Source of the DNA: Hungatella sp. UBA3402
Lineage (GTDB): Bacteria > Bacillota > Clostridia > Lachnospirales > Lachnospiraceae
Reading direction: 5' to 3'
Assembly (NCBI GenBank): GCA_002358555.1
Contig: DEPC01000128.1
Span: forward strand, 1-6,686
DNA length: 6,686 bases
The notes under the pieces were generated by a model, which saw nothing but the letters and a program-made list of their open reading frames with translations, was not told where the DNA came from and did no database searches. Below, one piece after another: positions 1-6,323 of the stretch (position 1 is the first letter of the stretch; each line of letters starts with the position of its first letter). The position numbers were made by a program, and so were the translations under genes.

Positions 1-468
1 CTGAAGTTCATTTTCTTCAACTTTTTCACCATTATATCTTGCAACAAATTCATTCGAAAAAAGAAGCAGACTTATTCCATCACAGATAATATGATGAAAA
101 TCAGCAAACATATACGTACAATCTTCTTTTTCCAAAAATGCGAATCTGAAAAGAGGCGCCTTCGATAAATCAAAAGGGCGTACAAAACGATTCATAAGAA
201 CAGAAAGTTCTTCACTCTTATCCTGAATATCCTCAAATACAACAGTAAGCTTGGAAGCAATTACCTGTCTAGGCTCACCATTCACAATTTGAAAAGAAGT
301 TCGAAGAATGCTGTTGGCATCCACTATCTTCTGAATAGCTTCCTTCATTTTTTCAACCTTTACTTCTCCTTTGAAGCATAAAATCTGTGGCATATTATAA
401 GCAAGTCCATCTGGCTGCATTTGGGCAATGGAATAAATTCGTTTCTGTGCATAACCAAGGCTATAATT
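1..468 (-). other. Second condensation domain C2 (partial), residues 1941-2096
   Basis: The first third or so of a C domain. It opens with YSLGYAQKRIYSI (C1 motif), continues with DANSILRTSF where many family members have RHxxLRTxF, then RPFDLSKAPLFRFAF, and reaches the catalytic HHIICDGIS at 2065-2073 with His2066 in the key position. The rest lies beyond the left edge. Its presence shows that at least one more amino acid module follows, either in this protein or loaded in trans. It could also be a related epimerisation or terminal C domain; the visible part cannot exclude this. Confidence 0.9.
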
Positions 469-3400
469 ATCTTTCTCTAAAGTTTTGGATATCGTTTCAG
501 TGCTTTCACCTACCCCGTTCATAATCAGTCCTGCAAGCTTCTTAGGTGTAGCATAATCATAAATCTTACGGTAATTAATCATACAACCAAAAGTCTCACT
601 TATCCTGTTAGATAATGCCATTGTACGGAGAGAATGACCACCAATCTCAAAAAAGTCATCATTTACACCAACAGGAGCATTTTGAAGTATTTCTTCCATA
701 ATCCTGCAAATTTCTTTTTCCGTCTCATTTGTAGGTGCCTCATAGGATCTGTTACTGCATTCTCCTGCTAAAGGTAAAGCCTTGATATCCACCTTTCCAT
801 TGCTATTTAGTGGAATATCTTTCATTTCCATGAACCTAGATGGAATCATATATTCTGGCAACTTATCCTTCAAGAACTTACGTATTTCTCCACTTTCTAC
901 TTTATTCTCCTTTTTCAAAACAAAATAAAGAACAATTTCATCTCCTTGTTTGGAATCGCTCACAAATCTTGCGACACAAGAATCTATTTTTGACATACTT
1001 CCAACTGCTACCTCGATTTCACCTAGCTCGACTCTATAACCGCGAAGTTTTATTTGCTGATCGATTCTTCCAAGATATTCTATATTACCATCGGGAAGCC
1101 ATCTTCCCACGTCGCCACTTCGATACATCTTTCCTTCCGTAAAAGGACAATCCGTAAACTTGGATGCTGTCAATTCTGGCATTCCCAAATAACCTCTGGC
1201 AAGTCCATCACCAGCAATGCAGATTTCACCTCTAACACCTGGATTACACAAAGCATTTCCATTCAAGATGTAAATATTTTTATTGCACATAGGTCTACCA
1301 ATTGGCACTCTTTTTCCTACAGGCTCTCCTTTTTTATGTTTCCAAAATGAAGCACAAACTGTCGTTTCCGTTGGCCCATAATCATTGGAATAAATACCGA
1401 GTTCAGTGTACTTTTGAACAATATCCACTGTAGTTTCGGATCCTGCAGTAATTATAGTTCTGAAACTTTTCAATTTTTCTATTGAAAGCTGACTCAAAAC
1501 CACTGGTGGCAAAACTGAAATGGTTATTTCATTTTTCTCTATAAAATCTGCAAGCCTTTCCATATCCTTCCTACAATCTTCAGGAACAATATACAAAGTA
1601 GCCCCATTAAAAATGGACATCGAAAACTCTGACAAAGTTGCATCAAAAGCATAATTTGCAAACTGCATAACTCTGTCCCTCTCATTTATCTGATGCACCT
1701 GTCTAAAATATTCTCTTAGATTAGAAACACCACCGTGTTCCACCATAACACCCTTAGGTTTCCCCGTTGTTCCAGAGGTATAGATAATATAAGCCAACTC
1801 ATCAAAAGCAACATTTGAATAATCATTATCTGCTTCCATTTTTTCTGTTTTTTCAAGAGAAAGAATACGACATTCATTCGTTTCAATAGTTGTATTCGTC
1901 AAAAGCAAAACAGCTTCACTATCTGAAAGCATATAATCCATTCTTTCCTTTGGACAATCATTCACAATTGGAAGATATACCCCACCAGCATATAAAACTC
2001 CCAAAATAGCTTGAATCATATCGATGCCTGGAGTAAAATACAAGCCTACAACATCTCCTTGCTGAATGCCCAACTTATGCAAAACGCCTGCTAAATGCAA
2101 TGATTTTTCCCGTAAATCATGATACGTAATAGAATTATTTCCATCAACAACGGCTGTTGCCTCTCCATATTCTTTCACCTGCTCATCAAACATTTCAGGA
2201 ATAGAACATCTTGGATAATCCACCCTTTCGCCCCTGGCAAATTGGTCAAGAAGTTCTCTCTCTTTTTCACTAATCAGATTGATATCTCCCACCTTTTTAT
2301 CAGATTCCTCAATCGCATAAAGCACAATACTCTGCAGCATTGCCGCAATATTCTGTATCCTTTCCTCTGAAAACAAGGCTGTTTTATATCGCAAATGAAT
2401 ATCAACAACTCCATCATGCTCCATACATTCAAAATTCAAGTCAAAAGGTTCCTTGTAACTTTCATATTCAAAAGGCTTCATAAGTCCGTCTGTTCCAAAG
2501 CCTGAACGAGCATTAGTAATCTCATAAACATACATAACATTGAGAGACTGTCCTTTTGAAATGCCCAGATCTTCGGAAAGATGATTGAATGGATATTCCA
2601 TATTTTCCATAAAGGAGGAATAGTTCTTTTTCACTTCTGACAAAACTTGTTTAAATGTATCTTCTCTGTTATAGTGAGTGCATATGGCAATTGTATTGGT
2701 AAACATACCGAAGCTTTCAATAAACTGATTCTTACGACATGAGACAGGAACTGCTATCGCAATATGATCCTCAAAGCTGAGTCTGTGGAGTAAAAGTCCA
2801 ATGCACGCCTGAAAAAACATAAAAGGTGTTGCATTGTTATCCGCACAAAATCTTCTGATTTTTGAAACAGTCTTCTGATCAACCACTGATAATACTGAAG
2901 CACCTGCAAGACTAACTTCTTCATTACTGATATCGTATGGTAATGAAAGGTTTAACACTACATCCTGAAGACTTTCCTTCCAGAATTTTTTCTGCTTTAG
3001 ATATTTTTCTGAAAGAAAATATTCTTTTTCCATAAGTGCATAATCTCCATACTGAGCAGAAACCTTTTCTGGTAAATTATAATTATACATTTTTAGGATT
3101 TCCATGGCATAAAGATTCATGGAAACACCATCAGCTATTGCATGATGAAAATGAAAAACCAGTAATTTTTTTTGGTCAGCAGTATAGATAAAAAGAATCT
3201 CCATCAAAGGAGGATTTTTCATATCAAAAGTGCACAAATTTTCTCTCACAAATTCATTGATATCATCGTATTTTGTCTGTGTCAGTTTCTTAATCTTCAT
3301 ATGGCAATCACTCAGGTATTTCATACAGAACTCACCATGATTCATATAAAGAGAAGCGCTTAAAACTCTATGTCTTTTTAACTGTTCGTTGGCACACTCT

Positions 3401-6288
3401 TCTAACCTGTCAATGTCAAAATCACCTTCAATGTAATAAGCACCAACAAGATCATAAAGTCCTTTGTCATTCATTTCACATTCTGAAAAGATTCTAGCCT
3501 GCATAGTAGACATTGGATATTCTGTTTCTTCCACTATTTCAGACACTGTTTCTTCCACTTGTTTCCCTTTTTCTCCCTCTTTTTCATTAGTCTTTACAAA
3601 ATCACATATTTTATCAATACTATTTAATGACTCATAGAACTCCTTCGGTTCAATACTCACACCATAATGCTGTTCAATCTGCATTGAAATTTTATAGAAA
3701 GATAAGGATTCAAATCCATATACTGTAAGAGATCTGTCTGTTTCAATATCTTCTTCTGAAAGACCAGATACATTAGCAGCTTGCTCTATCAATCCATCTC
3801 GTAAATTTTCAAAGTTGTTTACCGCTTCCACAGATTGAGATTTTTTTTCAGATAAATCCTGTCTTCCAGAAGAACCACCAAAGAATACAAGATTTCTCCA
3901 ACATGTTTTTCTGTCAAAGCAATAGCCTGGAAGAATAGGTTGTTCTGCAATCGGATATAAATATACATCATCCACTCTATTCCAGTCCAAATGCAATCCC
4001 TTTAGATAGATAGTCTTTAATGCTGAAAGGAAATGTTCTTTACCTCCATTCAACACAACGGTGTTCTCTTTTTTCTCTGCTTCCCCAATCACAATTGAGA
4101 GTTTCCACCACGAAGAAATCTTTTCATTATTTTCAGAAAGTAAATCTCCCTCTAGAACTTCTGCTTCCATAGCTAATTCTAAACAGTCTTCAGCAGAAAG
4201 TACATTTTTTGCCCCAGCCTGCTCAATTGCTTCTATTAAAAGCCCTTTATTCTGTTTATCTAGCGCAACAGCTATCTTAGTCACTGTATCAAAACTGATT
4301 GTTCCCTTTATATATTCCAAAGACAGTTTCCCAATACCAAAGGCTACCATATCCCCAAACTCAGGAAGAATAGATTTAAGCATATTATAATATGCAACCT
4401 GAACAGCCACCTGCAACATAATATTACATCTGGCTTCCTCATCTCTGGTATGGCCATAAATCTGATTAAAGATAGAAACATGTTCTAATTCAAGATAACG
4501 ATTGTCAAAATCAATCAATGTATTTCGAAAAGCATTTGAAGAAGCCATTATCAGCTTTATGTCATCATTGTTAAGCAATGAGTCCGATTGAAATGGCATG
4601 AAAACGAGTCTACAATCATCAATATTGATAGATTTATCACCATAGTATCCTGTAAGTTTTGTCTCATCCTTCTCTATTTCCTTTAAGATTGTTTTCAGTT
4701 CCCCAATGGAATCTACAATACTTGCAAATCTGAAATTTAAAGAAGATCTTGTTTTATTGGAAACGTAAGACAAATTTTTCAGGTCGGTTTTCAGGTTGCC
4801 AGCTTCAAGTTCCTTTGAAATTTCTCTCAAATAAGCCAATAAAGCTTTTTTGTTTTGTGCAGAAAATGTAACCAGTCTTCCCAAATTTTCATATTCAGGA
4901 CTTGCACTTTTTGTTTTTTCATCATATTCCTGAATGATTACATGGCTTAACGTACCACTAATTCCAAATGAACTGATTCCAGCTGCCCGAAGTTTTTCCG
5001 CCTTTTTCCATTCCATAAGAAAATCCGCCACCTGAATTCCTTTAAAATCACACTCCTTATTTGGATTTTTATAGTGAATGCTCTTTGGAATCTGATGATT
5101 TTTTAATGATAATAATACCTTAATCAAACTCGCCATTCCTGCTGCTGCTTCCATATGTCCAAGATTTGATTTTACAGAGCCTATTAATAAATTTTCATTT
5201 CTATTACCATAAACTTCATGTATAGCTTTAGCCTCAATAGCATCTCCTAATACTGTTCCAGTCCCGTGTGCTTCAATATAATCTACATCATTGATATTTA
5301 GTCCAGATTCAGATAATGCACGAGCCATAACAGCTTGCTCCTGCTTTCCATTTGGCGCAAAGAAACCGTTGGATTTACCGCCATGCATCACACTTATGCC
5401 TTTAACCACAGCCTGTATAATATTATTATCTCTTTGAGCGTCCGTAAGTCGCTTTAATACAATCACTCCACAGCCTTCACTTCTTCCATAACCACTGGCA
5501 GCAGAATCAAATGCGCGACATCTACCATCTGCAGAAATTGCCTCAACCTGAGATAAACCAATAAAACCATTTGGTGTAAGCATAAGATTGGCTCCCCCAA
5601 CTATTGCCATGTCACATTGGTGTGTCCTTAAAGCAATGACCGCTTCATTCAAAGCAGTTAAAGATGAGGAACAAGCTGTATCGATTGCCATAGATGGACC
5701 CTTAAAATCAAAATAATAGGAAATACGGCCTGAAGCAGAATTAATATAATTCCCCATAAGTGAATATGGTGTTATGTTATATGGGGAGTCCGAGGCCAAC
5801 TCGGACATCCCATATTCACTTGATATCAATCCAATAAATACGCCTGTTTTACTTCCCTTTGCCTTATTGATATCAATACCAGCATTTTCAAGAGCTTCCC
5901 ATGTTACTTCTAAAAGCATTCTGTACTGTGGATCAATAGAAGTTGCCTCTACTTTTGACATTTCAAAATGATTATTATCAAATCCTTTGATGTCACAAGT
6001 TAAAAAGGAAGCACTTTTAGTATAGGTCTTTCCTACTACTCCACGTTTTGGATTATAATATTCCATCACATCAAAACGTTCCTTCGGAATATCAGTTACA
6101 GCATCATAACCTTGACAAAGTAAATCCCAATACTTTTCTGGATTATCTGCTCCTCCTGGAAAACGACAACTATAGCCTAATATAGCTATATCGCCATTCT
6201 CGCTTTTTTCCTCAAGTTGGCTAGATAATTCCTTTATTTTTTCTTTTGCTCTTTTAATGAGTTGTTCATACTTTTTATTATTCTGCAA
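1..6288 (-). CDS. Hybrid PKS-NRPS megasynthase, KS-AT0-ACP-C-A-PCP-C (3' end outside window)
   Basis: A continuous frame of 2096 codons with no stop, running off the left edge. It encodes a cytosolic multimodular assembly-line enzyme that makes one polyketide extension and then adds amino acids. Domains by residue: coiled coil about 3-28, KS 33-456, KS-AT linker 457-556, degenerate AT 557-797, ACP about 822-900, C1 924-1336, A 1337-1845, PCP 1850-1925, C2 from about 1941 to the edge. The start is TTG at 6288-6286, chosen because GAGGTG lies seven bases upstream, an in-frame TGA at 6297-6295 closes the frame just before it, and the KS-preceding coiled coil begins at once. The nearest ATG, inside codons 6-7, is out of frame. 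It lies 35 bases after the end of an upstream ACP-bearing gene, so the two are probably one operon. No reducing domains are present. Product unknown; the domain calls rest on motifs I could read directly. Confidence 0.97.
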   Translation of the reverse strand, partial: MQNNKKYEQLIKRAKEKIKELSSQLEEKSENGDIAILGYSCRFPGGADNPEKYWDLLCQGYDAVTDIPKERFDVMEYYNPKRGVVGKTYTKSASFLTCDIKGFDNNHFEMSKVEATSIDPQYRMLLEVTWEALENAGIDINKAKGSKTGVFIGLISSEYGMSELASDSPYNITPYSLMGNYINSASGRISYYFDFKGPSMAIDTACSSSLTALNEAVIALRTHQCDMAIVGGANLMLTPNGFIGLSQVEAISADGRCRAFDSAASGYGRSEGCGVIVLKRLTDAQRDNNIIQAVVKGISVMHGGKSNGFFAPNGKQEQAVMARALSESGLNINDVDYIEAHGTGTVLGDAIEAKAIHEVYGNRNENLLIGSVKSNLGHMEAAAGMASLIKVLLSLKNHQIPKSIHYKNPNKECDFKGIQVADFLMEWKKAEKLRAAGISSFGISGTLSHVIIQEYDEKTKSASPEYENLGRLVTFSAQNKKALLAYLREISKELEAGNLKTDLKNLSYVSNKTRSSLNFRFASIVDSIGELKTILKEIEKDETKLTGYYGDKSINIDDCRLVFMPFQSDSLLNNDDIKLIMASSNAFRNTLIDFDNRYLELEHVSIFNQIYGHTRDEEARCNIMLQVAVQVAYYNMLKSILPEFGDMVAFGIGKLSLEYIKGTISFDTVTKIAVALDKQNKGLLIEAIEQAGAKNVLSAEDCLELAMEAEVLEGDLLSENNEKISSWWKLSIVIGEAEKKENTVVLNGGKEHFLSALKTIYLKGLHLDWNRVDDVYLYPIAEQPILPGYCFDRKTCWRNLVFFGGSSGRQDLSEKKSQSVEAVNNFENLRDGLIEQAANVSGLSEEDIETDRSLTVYGFESLSFYKISMQIEQHYGVSIEPKEFYESLNSIDKICDFVKTNEKEGEKGKQVEETVSEIVEETEYPMSTMQARIFSECEMNDKGLYDLVGAYYIEGDFDIDRLEECANEQLKRHRVLSASLYMNHGEFCMKYLSDCHMKIKKLTQTKYDDINEFVRENLCTFDMKNPPLMEILFIYTADQKKLLVFHFHHAIADGVSMNLYAMEILKMYNYNLPEKVSAQYGDYALMEKEYFLSEKYLKQKKFWKESLQDVVLNLSLPYDISNEEVSLAGASVLSVVDQKTVSKIRRFCADNNATPFMFFQACIGLLLHRLSFEDHIAIAVPVSCRKNQFIESFGMFTNTIAICTHYNREDTFKQVLSEVKKNYSSFMENMEYPFNHLSEDLGISKGQSLNVMYVYEITNARSGFGTDGLMKPFEYESYKEPFDLNFECMEHDGVVDIHLRYKTALFSEERIQNIAAMLQSIVLYAIEESDKKVGDINLISEKERELLDQFARGERVDYPRCSIPEMFDEQVKEYGEATAVVDGNNSITYHDLREKSLHLAGVLHKLGIQQGDVVGLYFTPGIDMIQAILGVLYAGGVYLPIVNDCPKERMDYMLSDSEAVLLLTNTTIETNECRILSLEKTEKMEADNDYSNVAFDELAYIIYTSGTTGKPKGVMVEHGGVSNLREYFRQVHQINERDRVMQFANYAFDATLSEFSMSIFNGATLYIVPEDCRKDMERLADFIEKNEITISVLPPVVLSQLSIEKLKSFRTIITAGSETTVDIVQKYTELGIYSNDYGPTETTVCASFWKHKKGEPVGKRVPIGRPMCNKNIYILNGNALCNPGVRGEICIAGDGLARGYLGMPELTASKFTDCPFTEGKMYRSGDVGRWLPDGNIEYLGRIDQQIKLRGYRVELGEIEVAVGSMSKIDSCVARFVSDSKQGDEIVLYFVLKKENKVESGEIRKFLKDKLPEYMIPSRFMEMKDIPLNSNGKVDIKALPLAGECSNRSYEAPTNETEKEICRIMEEILQNAPVGVNDDFFEIGGHSLRTMALSNRISETFGCMINYRKIYDYATPKKLAGLIMNGVGESTETISKTLEKDNYSLGYAQKRIYSIAQMQPDGLAYNMPQILCFKGEVKVEKMKEAIQKIVDANSILRTSFQIVNGEPRQVIASKLTVVFEDIQDKSEELSVLMNRFVRPFDLSKAPLFRFAFLEKEDCTYMFADFHHIICDGISLLLFSNEFVARYNGEKVEENELQ
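514..741 (-). other. Peptidyl carrier protein (PCP/T) domain, residues 1850-1925
   Basis: Holds the amino acid, and then the amide product, as a thioester on phosphopantetheine at Ser1886. The motif is DDFFEIGGHSL, the classic NRPS carrier signature, preceded by a helix ETEKEICRIMEEIL and followed by ALSNRISETFG and a YATPKKLAGLI helix. Length and motif order are normal. It follows the A domain directly, with no epimerase or methyltransferase in between, so the residue should keep the configuration loaded by the A domain, subject to what lies beyond the edge. Confidence 0.95.
754..2280 (-). other. Adenylation domain, amino acid activating, residues 1337-1845
   Basis: Activates an amino acid with ATP and loads it on the PCP that follows. 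Core motifs are intact: YTSGTTGKPKG at 1503-1513 (A3), FDATLSEF at 1548-1555 (A4), NDYGPTETTVC (A5), GEICIAGDGLARGYL (A6), YRSGD (A7), GRIDQQIKLRGYRVELGEIE (A8) and NSNGKVDIKALP with Lys1832 (A10). Aligning A4-A5 by eye to GrsA gives the pocket residues D1549, A1550, S1553, V1592, I1613, A1615, D1636, V1644, C1645 and K1832. The leading Asp fits an alpha-amino acid. The code resembles aromatic signatures: seven of ten positions match the published Tyr code DASTVAAVCK and six match GrsA Phe. Asp1636 in place of Ala is unusual, so the substrate call is tentative. Confidence 0.94.
2281..3519 (-). other. Condensation domain C1 at the PKS-NRPS junction, residues 924-1336
   Basis: Forms the amide bond between the polyketide chain on the preceding ACP and the amino acid on the following PCP. 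Visible motifs: YPMSTMQARIF (C1 motif), RHRVLSASL, the catalytic HHAIADG at 1048-1054 with His1049 in the key second position, YGDYALMEK, HRLSFEDHIAIAVPVSCR, FGMFTNTIAI and a YPFNHLSEDL segment. All core motifs are present, so it should be active. The donor is a carrier-bound beta-ketoacyl chain, so it is a hybrid-type C domain by position. I cannot assign a stereochemical subtype by eye. Confidence 0.93.
3589..3825 (-). other. Acyl carrier protein (ACP) domain, residues 822-900
   Basis: Carries the extended polyketide chain on phosphopantetheine attached to Ser861 in the motif YGFESL. Before it, SGLSEEDIETDRSLTVYG forms the usual helix 1 and loop. After it, IEQHYGVSIEPKEFYESLNSIDKICDFV closes the fold. 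The YGF(E/D)S style, with a later PxxFY segment, resembles carriers of trans-AT PKSs, which agrees with the dead in-cis AT. The Asp before the active Ser, conserved in most carriers, is Glu860 here. A Glu/Lys-rich linker of about 23 residues joins it to C1. Confidence 0.9.
3898..4620 (-). other. Degenerate, shortened acyltransferase remnant (AT0), residues 557-797
   Basis: This sits where an AT should load malonyl-type units onto the ACP. The first half is still recognisable: LVFMPFQSDS stands where FxFPGQGSQ is expected, followed by AFRNTLIDFD, a helix with LQVAVQVAYYNML, and then AFGIGKLSLEYIKG at 649-662. That last segment aligns without gaps to GHSLGEYAAAYVAG. The nucleophile Ser is therefore Gly651, and the neighbouring His is Phe650. 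From there only about 145 residues remain to the post-AT linker signature PGYCFDRKTCW (787-797), roughly half the normal distance. No HAFHS-like catalytic His segment is visible. The domain is almost certainly inactive as a transferase. It may act as a scaffold or as a docking site for a trans-acting AT. The homology call is by eye. Confidence 0.72.
4621..4920 (-). other. KS-AT linker, residues 457-556
   Basis: After the KS, a Lys/Glu-rich joint leads into RLVTFSAQNKKALLAYL and LNFRFASIVDSIGELKTIL. These match the usual pattern of the domain that follows KS in cis-AT modules (an LVxxSAxxxxAL start, then an xxRxAxxxxSxxEL segment). Its presence shows that the module descends from, or is built like, an ordinary KS-AT pair. 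No catalytic role is expected. Confidence 0.75.
4921..6192 (-). other. Ketosynthase (KS) domain, residues 33-456
   Basis: Catalyses decarboxylative Claisen condensation of the upstream acyl chain with the extender unit on the ACP. It opens with DIAILGYSCRFPGG and carries the full catalytic set: Cys206 in DTACSSSL, His341 in EAHGTGT and His378 in SNLGHMEAAAG. The 135- and 37-residue spacings are normal for the family. DPQYRMLLEVTWEALENAG is the conserved region before the active site. The domain ends with GTLSHVI where most KSs have GTNAHVI, a small departure. All catalytic residues are present, so it is expected to be an active, elongating KS; the active-site Cys rules out a decarboxylating KSQ loading domain. 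Confidence 0.96.
5758..5821 (-). repeat. Nested inverted repeats within the KS coding sequence
   Basis: Two overlapping hairpins can be read. The inner one pairs 5788-5794 with 5800-5806 (GTCCGAG / CTCGGAC, five-base loop). After a two-base internal mismatch it continues with 5779-5785 against 5809-5815. The outer one pairs 5758-5769 with 5810-5821, a perfect 12-base arm AAGTGAATATGG / CCATATTCACTT. The two share 5810-5815, so they compete. The region encodes KS residues of about 156-177, between the GVFIG strand and GRISYYF. No T-run follows, so it is not a typical terminator. Role unknown. Confidence 0.7.
6205..6282 (-). other. N-terminal coiled-coil docking segment
   Basis: Residues 3-28 precede the KS and form a charged helix. 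Hydrophobic residues sit at 7, 11, 14, 18, 21 and 25 (Tyr, Ile, Ala, Ile, Leu, Leu), a regular 4-3-4-3-4 spacing typical of a coiled coil. The first half is rich in Lys and Arg. Coiled coils at this place are well known in modular PKSs as docking elements that select the right upstream partner. Here the upstream protein ends in a strongly acidic tail, so charge pairing between the two is plausible, though inferred. Confidence 0.7.
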
Positions 6289-6323
6289 TGTAATTCACCT
6301 CAAAACCCTTATTCTTCTGAAGA
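6289..6323 (-). other. Short intergenic gap between the two synthase genes
   Basis: Only 35 bases separate the TAA of the upstream gene from the TTG start of the downstream one. The gap contains the ribosome binding site and no stem-loop with a T-run. This fits co-transcription of both genes as one operon, with no terminator or new promoter evident here. Confidence 0.8.
6296..6301 (-). promoter_or_regulatory. Ribosome binding site GAGGTG that decides a TTG start
   Basis: On the minus strand GAGGTG is followed by the seven-base spacer AATTACA and then TTG. The spacing is ideal for a Firmicute ribosome binding site. No in-frame ATG lies nearby, and the site overlaps an in-frame TGA, so the frame cannot begin further upstream. 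This supports TTG as the start of the long synthase gene. Confidence 0.85.

Noticed and set aside
840..1350. Plus-strand open frames of about 100 codons at 840-1142 and 1054-1350
   Set aside because: They lie antisense to the adenylation domain, overlap each other, have no convincing ribosome binding site and show no recognisable protein features. They are shadows of the real frame.
2611..2622. AAAGGAGG-like sequence on the plus strand (also near 3207-3214)
   Set aside because: It looks like a ribosome binding site but is on the strand opposite to the transcript, is not followed by a credible gene, and is explained by codons of the C1 domain.
3166..3848. Runs of eight A in the transcript at 3173-3166 and 3848-3841, possible slippage sites
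   Set aside because: Such runs are common in AT-rich genomes. The frame is correct on both sides, slippage would only truncate the enzyme, and nothing in the sequence points to programmed frameshifting.
2119..4390. Plus-strand frames at 2119-2370, 3172-3363 and 4061-4390
   Set aside because: Antisense to a continuous coding frame with clear C, A and AT-like motifs; compositions are those of reverse-read coding DNA, with no family resemblance.
5820..5877. Repeated TTGATATCAAT, including the 12-base palindrome ATTGATATCAAT at 5866-5877
   Set aside because: Short, AT-rich and explained by Ile/Asp codons of the KS; too brief and too deep within a gene to call an operator.
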